A stretch of 64,000 bases of DNA from Photobacterium leiognathi (GCF_030685535.1 NZ_CP131599.1:124001-188000), one strand, 5' to 3'. Numbered from the stretch's first letter, positions 18,818 through 28,358 are shown. The notes: generated by a model from the letters alone, not told the origin. Numbers and translations: made by a program.

Positions 18818-20150
18818 TCACTTAAGGTGTTTGGAACGAACTGGATAACGAGTTTTATTGATACGAACGGCTCTCTGCTTGGGCCGTTTTTTTCGTTCAG
18901 GTAATATGTAACGCTTTACTTGTTTTCTCATTGCTCTCAGTTTTTGAGGAATAGAACCTGGCGAAGCGATGGCACACCACATTAATTCATCTTGAATATC
19001 TCTTAACGCCATCATAAAACTTATCCGTAATGGTGAAACATTCGCTTCTGCCGCTATTCTACTTATTTCTAAGCGAACAAGATTATAAGCTATCAATATT
19101 CCCCATATTTCTTGCTCAATACCTTCTACTGATTGACTACGCAATAATATTTCATCTTCAAGCATGTCATGTTTTATTTCACCATAACTGTTTTCTATCT
19201 CCCAACGTTCGAAATAAACATCAAGCAAAGCTTGATAGCTATAATGCTCACCAACTAAGGAAGTAAGAAGCCCTTGGATATGATTTTTTTGAGTTTTTTC
19301 TGGATAAAGCACTAATCGAGGCTTGCCATTTTTCAGGAAGGCTTGGGTCTTTAGCTCTTGCATATTTGGATACATCCATTTCTACAATCAAATCTCGTCC
19401 TGCTTCATCAAGCTGCTTAATGACGGTATATCGCGTATTTGACTTAATTGGAGTCATCCAATGACTCGAATCATGCTGACGTTGCCAATTAATCATCAAC
19501 TCGGCGCCAAGATAACATAGGTCAAAAATAGTTAAAGAATCTGGCGTTATTGAGGATATAAGCTGTTTAGCATAGTTCTCTTCACCAATATTGCTGGGAC
19601 CAAATGCTACGTTGTGTATTAATCGACTACGAAGGGAGCATAAAGCACATAACCTGACGATAGGGTATTCTGTATGCTGTATCTTACCGTGTTTGACATA
19701 CTGAAAGTGACTCGCTAATTCTGGAGTATCATGACTTCTAAATTGAGTTCCATCGACAGAGAAAAGGCGTAAGCCTTTCCATGTGTCTCCGCTATCTTCG
19801 GCTTTCGTCCAATATTTGGCAGTGAGTGAGAAAAGTGCTTTTAGAGGCTGTGCTGTCAATCGTTTTCGTGCCTGAGGGATAGCACTTGGTGCAATAGAAT
19901 CACCTTGTGATCGCGATAATTGCAAATCAAGTTTATTCAAGACATCGGTTATCGATCTATTACGATATAGGCCAATTCCAACGATTAACCAAACAACCAA
20001 TTCCGCAGGTAATTTTCGTCTGCGTATACTGGCCTTATTGGTTTCATCTAATGCTTGTTGAATCCACTCAAGAGGTAAGTCTCTTTGAAATAATGAGAGT
20101 GATTCTGGTGCTGCAAACGCATCTACATCAATGAGCCAATGTGACAACAT
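18818..20150 (-). pseudogene. IS4-family transposase, single frameshift
   Basis: The frame starting at ATG 20150 carries the two Asp motifs (FSVDGTQFRSHD and LTIFDLCYLGAEL). The C-terminal frame carries the YREK signature (YFERWEIENSYGEIK). The frames meet near 19325-19330, where one extra base after TGGCAAGCC breaks a protein that would otherwise be about 440 residues. Family members normally use one frame, so I call it a pseudogene. The element could still move if helped in trans, since both ends are intact. Confidence 0.85.
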
Positions 20151-20151
20151 A

Positions 20152-20188
20152 AAAAATACCCCCAGTTTTGCAAAACTGAGGGTATTTT
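20152..20188. terminator. Hairpin at the 5' end of the IS4-type transposase
   Basis: A long stem (AAAATACCC and AGTTTTGC paired with their complements) ends in T runs on both strands, just upstream of the transposase start. Insertion sequences often carry such hairpins to block transcription entering from outside; that role is inferred. Confidence 0.7.
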
Positions 20189-20268
20189 TAACTATCTGAA
20201 AGATCGTGCAACCAATCAATTTCTTAAGTGATAGGTGTTAAGCGATAAGGCTGGCTTTTGTTTTTAAA

Positions 20269-20281
20269 TTTACACTGTAAA
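20269..20281. promoter_or_regulatory. parS2: parS2-like site 6
   Basis: TTTACACTGTAAA, two bases beyond the stop of the LapD-like gene. Without the IS4-type insertion it would lie about 0.7 kb from site 5. Confidence 0.86.
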
Positions 20282-20283
20282 TA

Positions 20284-22236
20284 TTATACCTTTTCTAGTT
20301 GGGTATATTTTTCTGTAATAAATCCTTGGTAACCACTGACAAACAAATCAGATAGACGTTCTAACTGGGTTTCTGTTTCTACTCGAGTTGCTATCGCTTT
20401 TATGTCTAAGCTATGTGCGGTGCGGCAAATAGAAGAAAGAACAGCCGACTTTGTTTGGTCGTTCAATTGATAGGTATAAGCGTAATCAATTTTAACGTAG
20501 TCAGGATTGATCTCTTTTAGATAAGTAAGTGATTGGAAATGGCGACCGTAATTATCGATACCAACACCAAAGCGATGACGCTTGATTGTGCTACATAAAA
20601 TACTGGTGGCATCAGTATTTCGAATACAGCTGATCTCTTGTAACTCAAAGAATAAGCGAGAAGCCACTTGAGTATTGTTCGCTAATAGCTTGTCTAACCA
20701 ACGAATAAAACTTGGATCAGCAATACTACTATTGGTCACGTTAATGGCAAATGGACCTATGGTTCTATCAGCATTCAAGCGGTTGATAATCGTTACTATG
20801 ACATGACGGTCAAACCAACTACCTATTTTTAAATCTTCAATTGCTCCAAGGAATTGATCAACAGAGTAGAAGTCTTTGTTTTTCTGTATACCAGTGAAGA
20901 CTTCATAATGGTAGATACTACGATTTTCTAGCGTTGCAGGCTGAAATTTGTATTGGAATAGATCTTCATTAATGGCTTGCTCAAGCAACTGCTTCCATTG
21001 TTGTTTACCTAAGGTGTCGTGACTGGTTGGATCTTTGATTAAGGCAATTGACTCATGTGGAGTAAGCTTTGCTTGGGTTAACGCGTTGTCTAACTGAGTT
21101 AATAGTTGACTTGGCGTTAAACGCGCTTCGTTATAAACCAAACCAATGTCAGTCGTTATTGCACTGTCAATATCTGAATTACGTTCAATGTTGGTGAAAA
21201 TTTTTAAAATCATTTTTCCGAGTAGAGTCAGTTTTTCAGAGGAAAGGTTAGGGATTAAAACAGCAAACTCATCACGAGATAGACGCGATATTGTGGCATC
21301 GTTATAGATGATCACTTCATTTAATCGTGCTGCAATTTGTTTAATTAATTTATCATAAGCTTGGTAGCCTTTATGCTCATAATAATCACTGATCAGTGTC
21401 GTTTGAATCAGCGCTAACCCACCTTTATGTGATTCATCGAGCCAAGAACTAATTTGATGAATAAAGAAACTACGGTTACCTAATCCTGAAATAGGATCTA
21501 AATATGCTTGCTCACGTAATTTAACCGCTTCATTTGCTTGGTTTTTGAAATTCACATCCAATTGATACGTCAGTTTATTAAACGCACGCACAATGGTTTT
21601 TATATCAGATTCTTCAGGGAGTGGCATTGGTGCCTGATTTAAATTATCTATATTCTGAGCGCGCGTTGTGAGTCGTTGTAATGATGCGAAGTGCTTTTTA
21701 CTAATGATGTAAATAAGACAGCCACCCGCTAGCATTAAAAAAAGATGCGAAATAAGTGTGTTACTGAATAACTGCCAGTATTTAGTATAAGCCCAACGAG
21801 AAGATGCACTGACTTCAATAATACCTACATCATAGTTATTATTATTTACCATACGCTTTTCAATATGTTCAGGGATAGTGATTAATGATTGAAACCACTG
21901 TGGAACATTGGTAATACTACGTTGATTATCAATTCGAATAAGCGGTGTCGAATCTGCAAATAATAATGCGCTATGATTGTAGTGCTGAGCAGGAAAGAGG
22001 TAATTTAATATTTCTATTAATTCACTTTCTTGGCGGCGTGTAATAATTTGATTATCAAGAATAGATAATGTTGCAGGTAATGTGTCTAATGCGCGATTAA
22101 TATCTTCACTTGTTCTAGAGATATGTTGATCGCTCACAGCGTTATAACCCGTATACAGTTGCACTCCTGTGGAAACGCCAAGTACGGAGCACATGAGTGT
22201 TGTAATACTGATTATTTGTCGTTTAAAGAGTGTCAT
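20284..22236 (-). CDS. LapD-like inner-membrane c-di-GMP receptor with degenerate GGDEF and EAL domains
   Basis: 650 residues. A transmembrane segment at about 8-28 precedes a periplasmic LapD/MoxY-type sensor domain. A second transmembrane segment (about 163-183) leads into a HAMP linker. The GGDEF domain (about 250-395) has SRDEF in place of GGDEF. In the EAL domain (about 405-650) the EAL motif reads EVF and the DDFG motif reads IDNYG, so enzymatic activity is unlikely. The build suggests a c-di-GMP sensor like LapD, which controls the protease LapG, but no LapG gene or large adhesin is next to it. Confidence 0.85.
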   Translation of the reverse strand: MTLFKRQIISITTLMCSVLGVSTGVQLYTGYNAVSDQHISRTSEDINRALDTLPATLSILDNQIITRRQESELIEILNYLFPAQHYNHSALLFADSTPLIRIDNQRSITNVPQWFQSLITIPEHIEKRMVNNNNYDVGIIEVSASSRWAYTKYWQLFSNTLISHLFLMLAGGCLIYIISKKHFASLQRLTTRAQNIDNLNQAPMPLPEESDIKTIVRAFNKLTYQLDVNFKNQANEAVKLREQAYLDPISGLGNRSFFIHQISSWLDESHKGGLALIQTTLISDYYEHKGYQAYDKLIKQIAARLNEVIIYNDATISRLSRDEFAVLIPNLSSEKLTLLGKMILKIFTNIERNSDIDSAITTDIGLVYNEARLTPSQLLTQLDNALTQAKLTPHESIALIKDPTSHDTLGKQQWKQLLEQAINEDLFQYKFQPATLENRSIYHYEVFTGIQKNKDFYSVDQFLGAIEDLKIGSWFDRHVIVTIINRLNADRTIGPFAINVTNSSIADPSFIRWLDKLLANNTQVASRLFFELQEISCIRNTDATSILCSTIKRHRFGVGIDNYGRHFQSLTYLKEINPDYVKIDYAYTYQLNDQTKSAVLSSICRTAHSLDIKAIATRVETETQLERLSDLFVSGYQGFITEKYTQLEKV

Positions 22237-22504
22237 AGTCTGAGCACCAAGGTAGAGTACTAGCCCAACATAAACGCGAAAAGAAAAGGATACTTATGCT
22301 GACTAAATCTTAATTGTTGTTCAGTTTAATTTATCAAATCTGCCTAAATGCCACTGTACTCTTTGTCATTTATTGTTGAAATTCGATAGATGTGTCTATT
22401 TCTTTTTGCAAACGAATCCTGTATTCATAAGAAAATAGTGTTTGCTTCCAAAAGGATATTGATAAGATTTAAGCATTAACAGATTTATACTATTGGAGAT
22501 TGAA
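22237..22504. other. Divergent promoter region between the LapD-like gene and pdxH
   Basis: 268 AT-rich bases between divergently transcribed genes. A GGAG at 22495-22498 is the ribosome binding site that fixes the pdxH start at 22505. I see no operator. Confidence 0.5.
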
Positions 22505-23140
22505 ATGGAATTAGCTGATATTCGAAGAGAGTATGTAAAAGGAGGCTTACGTCGAGATGATTTACCCGCCGATCCTCTGGTGTTATTTGAAGCTTGGTTA
22601 AAGCAAGCAGTTGATGCTCAATTACCTGATCCAACCGCGATGACAGTGGCTACGGTTGACGAGAATGGTCAGCCATTTCAGCGTATCGTTTTACTTAAAC
22701 ACTTTGACGAAAAAGGTTTTGTTTTCTATACCAATTTAGGTAGTCGTAAGGCGCAGCAATTAAAACAAAACAATAAGATTAGCTTACATTTTCCTTGGCA
22801 TATGATTGAACGTCAGGTGCATATTACAGGTGTTGTCGAAGAGTTATCGAAGCGTGAAGTGCTAACCTACTTTTCCTCTCGCCCGAAAGAAAGCCAAATT
22901 GCGGCATGGGCAAGTAAACAAAGTCAGCGATTAACAGCGAGACAAGCACTTGAAGGTAAATTCTTTGAATTAAAACAAAAGTTTTTAGCAGGAGAAGTAC
23001 CACTGCCAACATTTTGGGGCGGCTTTAGAGTTAAAATTAATTCGATCGAATTTTGGCAAGGTGGTGAACACCGACTACATGATCGTTTTCTTTATCATGA
23101 TAAAACCGAACAATGGGAAATTGATCGTTTAGCACCATAA
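22505..23140 (+). CDS. pdxH: Pyridoxamine 5'-phosphate oxidase
   Basis: 211 residues from ATG 22505, chosen because GGAG lies seven bases upstream; the upstream TTG at 22493 would place that site inside the gene. PdxH oxidises pyridoxine or pyridoxamine 5'-phosphate to pyridoxal 5'-phosphate using FMN. Family features are present: [18 protein letters not shown] for FMN and phosphate binding, [27 protein letters not shown] and the C-terminal [11 protein letters not shown] with RLAP end. It is a single gene ending at a shared bidirectional terminator. Confidence 0.96.
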   Translation: MELADIRREYVKGGLRRDDLPADPLVLFEAWLKQAVDAQLPDPTAMTVATVDENGQPFQRIVLLKHFDEKGFVFYTNLGSRKAQQLKQNNKISLHFPWHMIERQVHITGVVEELSKREVLTYFSSRPKESQIAAWASKQSQRLTARQALEGKFFELKQKFLAGEVPLPTFWGGFRVKINSIEFWQGGEHRLHDRFLYHDKTEQWEIDRLAP

Positions 23141-23145
23141 AAATA

Positions 23146-23173
23146 AAAAGAGCAGGAAAATCCTGCTCTTTTT
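23146..23173. terminator. Bidirectional terminator between pdxH and the PAS-LuxR gene
   Basis: The hairpin AAAGAGCAGGA/TCCTGCTCTTT is flanked by A and T runs, so it can serve both convergent genes. Confidence 0.93.
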
Positions 23174-23180
23174 ATTTTTG

Positions 23181-23897
23181 TTAGTCTTTTAATACAATTG
23201 AAAGTTGTGTTCTTAACATACTTTCTGGAATATTCGAACCATAGCCTAACTCTAATGCTAAATCTAAAAGTTCGCCTTTAGAATTAGCATTAAATTTTTC
23301 ACGTAAGCGTAGAACATAATTCTCAATTGTTTTTACCGCGACCCCTAGTGTTTTGGCTATGTACTGGGGTTTCTTACCGTATAAAAGAAGAAATAAGACT
23401 TCTGACTCACGTGTATTTAAGCCAATATCTTCTTTTTTGATATTAATTTTTAACTGTGATGGATCTTGTTGCTCTTTTGTCAGGCCAATTGCACGGCAAA
23501 GCCAGTAGCTAACTTCTAGAACGGCGGTATCTTTTAGCTCTATGCCTGAAAATATAGTGCCAATAATATGGTTATTATGGTCGCGCCATGGTGTTTTGGT
23601 AAAAAGGTGAGCACGCCATTTCCCATCATGATATGGGTGGATATCTAGTACCCTGATAGTTCTGCCTGTTTCAACAACCATTGAATCTTGCTCAACGTAT
23701 TGTTCGGCAGATTCGGCTGTTGTAGCTGGCATTTGATGATCAGTTTTCCCTATGCAATCTAAATGATTATCAAAACCGATCATTTTTGCATATTCAGGGT
23801 TTGCATAAACAAATGTCGAGTTTATGTCTTTACACCCCCAGCAACCAGGTAATTGGTCGAATATTTGGGGTGAAAAGGGGGCGTTTTTATAATTCAT
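23181..23897 (-). CDS. LuxR-type regulator with an N-terminal PAS domain
   Basis: 238 residues. The first 120 form a PAS fold of the PAS_4/PAS_9 type (YANPEYAKMIGF, then KTDHQMP and GIELKD). The last 65 residues are a LuxR/GerE helix-turn-helix with LNTRESEVLFLLLYGKKPQYIAK and the recognition helix VKTIENYVLRLREKF. It has no autoinducer-binding domain and no luxI neighbour, so it is not the quorum-sensing LuxR of V. fischeri. The ligand sensed by the PAS domain and its targets are unknown. It stands alone. Confidence 0.9.
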   Translation of the reverse strand: MNYKNAPFSPQIFDQLPGCWGCKDINSTFVYANPEYAKMIGFDNHLDCIGKTDHQMPATTAESAEQYVEQDSMVVETGRTIRVLDIHPYHDGKWRAHLFTKTPWRDHNNHIIGTIFSGIELKDTAVLEVSYWLCRAIGLTKEQQDPSQLKINIKKEDIGLNTRESEVLFLLLYGKKPQYIAKTLGVAVKTIENYVLRLREKFNANSKGELLDLALELGYGSNIPESMLRTQLSIVLKD

Positions 23898-24271
23898 ATA
23901 TTGCCTAAAAATACAGCCAACACTGACATTTTAATAATTAAATTGATTTTGTAAATATATAGGTGTCAAGGTGCTTATATATTAGGCATAAAAGCAAAAA
24001 AAGCTTAGTCGTAAAGACAAGCAAAACAAGAATTGGCTCAAAAGAGCATAATTCTGTACGACGTGTAGAAGAGGTAATCAGAAAATATAATTGAGGGTAC
24101 ATATTATAATTTTCTGATTGATCCTTTCGGATAATGCTGGTTTTTCAGATGAAAACACCTGATAACCAACGCCGATAACTATAACTAAGCTTCTATTAAC
24201 AAAATAGGGGGGAAATCACCTATTGACAAATACATAAAATTGAAATCTATGCTTTTGAAAAATAAATGAAG
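23898..24271. other. Intergenic region with one long inverted repeat
   Basis: 374 bases without a gene. An AT-rich inverted repeat at 24078-24117 (TCAGAAAATATAATT paired with its near complement, loop of about ten bases) could be a hairpin or an operator. Nothing else stands out. Confidence 0.5.
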
Positions 24272-24697
24272 CTAATTTCTTTGCCAACTAAGCTTAAATC
24301 CAAATTTTATACGATTATCTGTCATTTTTAATTCATTTAGCGTTATTTTCCAGATTTTTGATGGGATATTTTTTGCGATAGGAAAATGTTGATTGTAGAT
24401 ATTTACAGCAGTTTCCTCTTCGTTATTTTCCAGTAAATCTATTTTCCCCGCAAACTGAATGCCCTGAATATCTGCGATGTTATCGGGTTCTGGTGCGATA
24501 GTACCTGATATAAATTTATTACTTATCATTAACTTACCATGTCTGCTCTCTGGCGAACTCATGATATATAACACCATGGTTTGAGCGTCGAAAACATAAT
24601 AGCAATTAGCGCACCATAGCTCGTTGTTGAAGGTAGCGCATAGTGTTAGTAGGTGGTGCTGCTTAATGAATGTAGCAATGTGTGCTTGAGGATCCAT
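24272..24697 (-). CDS. YhbP-family (UPF0306) FMN-binding split-barrel protein
   Basis: 141 residues, matching the YhbP size. Residues line up with the family throughout: ELWCANCYYVFD, LYIMSSPESRHGKLM, SGTIAPEP, IQGIQFAGKI, and the end DNRIKFGFKLSW. The fold is that of pyridoxamine phosphate oxidases, but the function is not established in any organism I know of. It lies upstream of the distal RctB-like site cluster and is read away from it. Confidence 0.88.
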   Translation of the reverse strand: MDPQAHIATFIKQHHLLTLCATFNNELWCANCYYVFDAQTMVLYIMSSPESRHGKLMISNKFISGTIAPEPDNIADIQGIQFAGKIDLLENNEEETAVNIYNQHFPIAKNIPSKIWKITLNELKMTDNRIKFGFKLSWQRN

Positions 24698-24800
24698 ACT
24701 CTGCGCGTTTCCTTAATCGTGATTTTTTGGGGTTTTATTTAAAATCGACTTTACCATTAACAGTTAATGGTATGCGATAACTGAATACTTGTGCTTTTAC

Positions 24801-25433
24801 ATGATCATGGCATTGATAGTATTAGAGCGTCATTCTTAACTTGTTGTTTTTATAACGGAACGATGATCATGAGTGACTAATTAACGGGTGATGTAAAATG
24901 GATTGGAAAGATGATCAAGGGCTGATCCATTGCTTTTTTGGCAAAAAATAGCTAAAAATCAATAGATTTTAATCAGCCATTAGATGTTATGAAGATCATT
25001 TTTACTATTATTATCGGAAGCATGATCAAGGTTAATTTTGAATAATGAGTTATATCTTATAACTATATGATTTAAATAAATCTTTAGAATAAAACATCAC
25101 TGTAAAAATACGATGATCTTTCTCTTTTAACTCTATTTCTTGAAATAATGCTTCCTTGATCATTGTTCTGAGGATCTTCTTATCTATTTATTCAACATCT
25201 CACTAATGAGATACGTTCGTATGGTTAGGATAGTAAAGTAACTCGATCCTCAATGTGATTTTTTATTCTGCCTCATGTCCAGTAAGTTAGGCGGTGGCGA
25301 TATTTTGTGGTCACTGAATGGCGCATTATTAGGCGGTGAATCCGGTTTAGTGGTTTATCGGGTGAAAATTAATAATTAGCCTGTTGGCTAGTTTGCAATG
25401 GTGTGAGCATCAATCACGGAACAATGATCAAGG
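24801..25433. promoter_or_regulatory. Candidate distal RctB-binding cluster (six sites)
   Basis: Sites: ATGATCAT at 24801-24808; GGAACGATGATCATG at 24857-24871; GGAAAGATGATCAAGG at 24905-24920; GGAAGCATGATCAAGG at 25016-25031; AGAACAATGATCAAGG at 25154-25169 (minus); GGAACAATGATCAAGG at 25418-25433. The last matches the origin site at 12703-12717 over 15 bases. They lie about 12.7 kb from the iteron array. In V. cholerae, RctB sites away from the origin influence chromosome 2 replication; binding here is inference from sequence. Confidence 0.72.
25275..25379 (+). CDS. Possible 34-residue peptide or gene remnant
   Basis: An open frame from ATG 25275 to TAG 25379 encodes a Gly-rich peptide (SKLGGGDILWSLNGALLGG) that reads like the C-terminal end of a larger secreted protein. 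It has no convincing ribosome binding site. It lies within the RctB-like site cluster. I do not recognise it. Confidence 0.2.
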   Translation: MSSKLGGGDILWSLNGALLGGESGLVVYRVKINN

Positions 25434-25880
25434 TCTAATGCTGACAGTCAAAAGCTTTAGTTTATTGGCTGTTAGCCGATAATCATCAATAGTATTCCAC
25501 CATATGATAGAGGATGTATGTCTCATCTAATTTGGCTGTTTATTATTCCGATTATCATTCTAGGGTGGTTGATTTCACGCTATTTTGTGACGCAAAAAAC
25601 ACAGCAAACAGAAAAGCAGCAGCAAGTTGTTAAAGATATTAAATACCGACAAGTATTGGAAAAAGCAAAACAAGCAGAGCGTGAAGAAAAGATCTATAAA
25701 GCCAGTACGGGGCATATACCTAGCCAATTATCGTTAGCAAAAGAATATGAGATCACTAACGTTAAAGAAGCATTAGTTTGGTATGAAAAAGCGGCAGAAC
25801 AAGGTAATGAAATTGCACAATACGCCTTAGCACGTTTATATCGTCGCGATAGTACAGATAAGCAAGCAACACTAAAGGCT

Positions 25881-25890
25881 AACTATTGGC
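25881..25890 (+). repeat. Target-site duplication, left copy
   Basis: AACTATTGGC directly before the IS left end; the same ten bases lie at 27394-27403 directly after the right end. Confidence 0.93.
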
Positions 25891-27393
25891 CTGTCTCTTA
25901 TACACAAATCCCTAAGCCAATGCTTGGGGATTTTTTTGAACTAATTTTATGTTTCATGATCTGATCATCTAAGCAATGATAAGGATGATTATGATGACCT
26001 ATATAGAACCAACTCTTTGGGCTCAAAAACAATTCGGTCAAGCCGATCTTAATGACCCAAGACGCACTCAAAGACTCGTTGCTCTAGCTACCTCTCTGGC
26101 TGAACAACCTGGTATCCCTATCTCAAAACTCATCATCTCCCCAGCCGATATGGAAGGGGCTTATCGCTTTATTCGTAATGACCAAATCAAAGCAGAAGAT
26201 ATTGCAGAAGCTGGATTCTATGTCACAGCACAAGAAGCTTTTGAACAACAAACACTGCTTGCATTGGAAGATACCACTTCTCTAAGTTACTCACATCACA
26301 GCATACAAGATACACTCGGGCATTCCAATCAAGGTAATCGACACCGAGCAATGTTCGTTCATTCAACGTTGCTTTTTGCTCCCGAAACTCACACTGTAGT
26401 TGGTTTAATCGAACAACAACGCTGGACCCGAGATATTGAAAAACGTGGTCAAAGACACCAGCATGCAACTCGACCATACAAAGAAAAAGAAAGTTATAAA
26501 TGGGAACAAGCATCTCGCCATGTTGCAGAGCGACTAGGCGAGAAAATGTCAGAGGTTATTTCTGTATGTGATAGAGAAGCCGATTTATTCGAGTACCTCA
26601 CTTACAAGCACGAGCAACAACAACGATTTATCGTTCGCTCAATGCAAAGTCGCTGTATCGAGGAGCATGATAATCGTCTTTATGACTACGCTTCCAAGTT
26701 GTTATCAGCAGGAAGCAAAGAGCTAAAAATACCGCAAAAAGGCGGTCGTAAGTCCCGCACGGCTCATCTAGACATCAAATATGCTCCCGTGACACTTAAG
26801 TCTCCCGCTAATAAAAAAGAGTTCGATAATATCTCTCTCTACTATGTTGGATGTATAGAGCAAGGTGAGAGTGACGACAAGCTCGCATGGCATTTACTGA
26901 CATCAGAGCCTGTAACGAACAAAGAGGAAGCACTTAACATCGTCAGTTATTATGAGCGTCGTTGGCTGATAGAAGATTTTCACAAGGTTTGGAAAAGTGA
27001 AGGCACGCAAGTTGAACAACTGAGAATGCAAAGTAAAGATAACTTAGAAAGGCTCAGTGTTATTTTGGCATTTATTGCTACTCGTTTACTCCAGTTAAGA
27101 TTTATGAACGAATCTAAAGAGTTATCTAGTAGCTGTTGTGAACGGGTGTTAAAAGGTAAAGCGTGGAAGCTTATGTGGTTAAAATTGGAGAAGAAAAAGC
27201 TGCCCAAAGAAGCACCAAATATATCGTGGGCTTACAAAAGTATTGCACGGTTAGGTGGTTGGAAAGATACCAAGCGGACGGGTCGCGCTTCTGTAAAGAC
27301 ATTATGGCAAGGATGGTTTAGGTTACAAACCATCCTTGAAGGATATGAACTAGCTAAGTCTCTTGAACACAATGACTTGTGATCAAGAGACAG
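25891..27393 (+). mobile_element. IS4-family, IS50/Tn5-type insertion sequence (1503 bp), apparently intact
   Basis: The left end CTGTCTCTTATACACAA resembles the Tn5 outside end. The right end, read inward, is CTGTCTCTTGATCACAAG, like the Tn5 inside end. A 10-bp target duplication (AACTATTGGC) flanks it. It carries one full-length transposase and lies in the Sel1-repeat gene. Confidence 0.95.
25991..27382 (+). CDS. tnp: IS50/Tn5-type transposase
   Basis: 463 residues from ATG 25991, which has AAGGA upstream; in-frame alternatives start at 25976 or 25994. Catalytic residues of the Tn5 family are in place: the first Asp in LALEDTTSLSYSH, the second Asp in VCDREADLFEYL, and the YREK motif YYERRWLIEDFHKVWK with the catalytic Glu. 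It cuts and pastes DNA at the 19-bp end sequences. The frame is intact and the target duplication is exact, so the insertion seems recent and the element may be active. Confidence 0.95.
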   Translation: MMTYIEPTLWAQKQFGQADLNDPRRTQRLVALATSLAEQPGIPISKLIISPADMEGAYRFIRNDQIKAEDIAEAGFYVTAQEAFEQQTLLALEDTTSLSYSHHSIQDTLGHSNQGNRHRAMFVHSTLLFAPETHTVVGLIEQQRWTRDIEKRGQRHQHATRPYKEKESYKWEQASRHVAERLGEKMSEVISVCDREADLFEYLTYKHEQQQRFIVRSMQSRCIEEHDNRLYDYASKLLSAGSKELKIPQKGGRKSRTAHLDIKYAPVTLKSPANKKEFDNISLYYVGCIEQGESDDKLAWHLLTSEPVTNKEEALNIVSYYERRWLIEDFHKVWKSEGTQVEQLRMQSKDNLERLSVILAFIATRLLQLRFMNESKELSSSCCERVLKGKAWKLMWLKLEKKKLPKEAPNISWAYKSIARLGGWKDTKRTGRASVKTLWQGWFRLQTILEGYELAKSLEHNDL

Positions 27394-27403
27394 AACTATT
27401 GGC
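27394..27403 (+). repeat. Target-site duplication, right copy
   Basis: AACTATTGGC, identical to 25881-25890. Confidence 0.93.
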
Positions 27404-28312
27404 AGGCTTTAATTGATGCGAAACAAAATACGCCTGAAACATTATTTTATTTTGGCCTGCTTTTGATCCAAGGCAAAGGGGTAGAAGCGAACAGTGAATT
27501 AGGGATTGAGAATATTTTGCAAGCAGCGGAATTTGATCACCTACCTGCCTTATTGTTTCTATCTGAATGGTACGCGGTTGAAGATACTGATCATTATTTG
27601 CCGCAACAAGCCTTTCATTGGCGATTGCGTGCTGCTAAGCAGAACGATGTTGACGGCATTATGAAAACTGCGTTTTGCTATCAAACTGGCTTAGGTGTCG
27701 ACACTGATCCGCTAAAAGTTAAGTATTGGTTAGAGCGAGCCGCTGAGCATGATCACCCTGAAGCGCAATATTTAGTAGGGAAGATGCATTTAGGGGCGAC
27801 AGCGAATGATGCTGCAGTCGCGTATATTTGGTTTTCGATGGCGTATGCAAGTGGCTATCAAAAAGCGAGACAAGCAAGGGATCAAGCGGCACCACATATT
27901 GGTATAGAGTCCATTCTCAATGTGCAAAATATTGCCAAAGAAGTGTATAAGGCTTTAAAGCAGCAACCTGTTCCGCCACATACCATTATTGCGCTACTTG
28001 ATAGTGTTTATGCTCGTGATGGCTATCGTCCAACCATGGCTGATATTGATTTACTGTGTGAAGAAGCATTATTTATATGTCCTACGGCAGGTGCAATATT
28101 AGATAATACCGAAACCAATGTTGAAGATAATATAGAAGCAGTGAAAGAAGATGTGGACGATGAGAAAGCGTCCACTGTTGCGCCTAAACCGCTAAGTACC
28201 GATGATTGGGGCGCACAATGGTCAAGCCCATCATTAGATATTCCAAGTTCTTCTCAAACCATAAAAGAGACAGAAACAAAAACAGCCCAACCGTAGTTGA
28301 GCTGTTAGCTAA

Positions 28313-28350
28313 TAAAAGAAGGAGCAAGGGGGAAGTGCTCCCTTCTTTTA
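28313..28350 (+). terminator. Terminator after the Sel1-repeat gene
   Basis: A hairpin of AAAAGAAGG and AGC paired with GCTCCCTTCTTTT, with one bulge, is followed by ATT. It can also serve the convergent DUF333 gene that ends at 28359. Confidence 0.75.
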
Positions 28351-28358
28351 TTTAGGTA

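Larger units (their letters stand above)
18809..20240 (-). mobile_element. IS4-family insertion sequence, defective (1432 bp)
   Basis: Perfect 18-bp terminal inverted repeats (TAACACCTATCACTTAAG) at 18809-18826 and 20223-20240. The flanks are an 11-bp target duplication with one mismatch (AGCGATATGGC at 18798-18808, AGCGATAAGGC at 20241-20251). The size and duplication length fit the IS4 family. It inserted between parS2-like sites 5 and 6. Confidence 0.93.
24698..25517. other. Gene-poor region with a cluster of origin-type sites
   Basis: 820 bases between the YhbP-type gene and the Sel1-repeat gene. It contains six GATC-centred sites related to those at oriC2 (listed separately) and a short possible gene remnant at 25275-25379. 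No other gene is supported. Confidence 0.7.
25518..28296 (+). pseudogene. Sel1-repeat membrane protein, interrupted by an IS50-type element
   Basis: Two parts (25518-25890 and 27404-28296) join in frame into a 421-residue protein if the IS and one target copy are removed. The N-terminus is a membrane anchor (about residues 5-22), then a coiled basic stretch and Sel1-like repeats (for example EALVWYEKAAEQGNEIAQYALA and QTGLGVDTDPLKVKYWLERA in the second part). The C-terminus is acidic and Ser/Thr rich. Sel1 proteins act as scaffolds or interaction partners. The 3' part could still be translated from a GTG at 27379, but without the anchor. Confidence 0.9.

Noticed and set aside
23181..23897. 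PAS-LuxR protein considered as the quorum-sensing LuxR for the lux operon
   Set aside because: It has a PAS domain instead of an acyl-homoserine lactone domain, lies 37 kb from lux, and no luxI is present.
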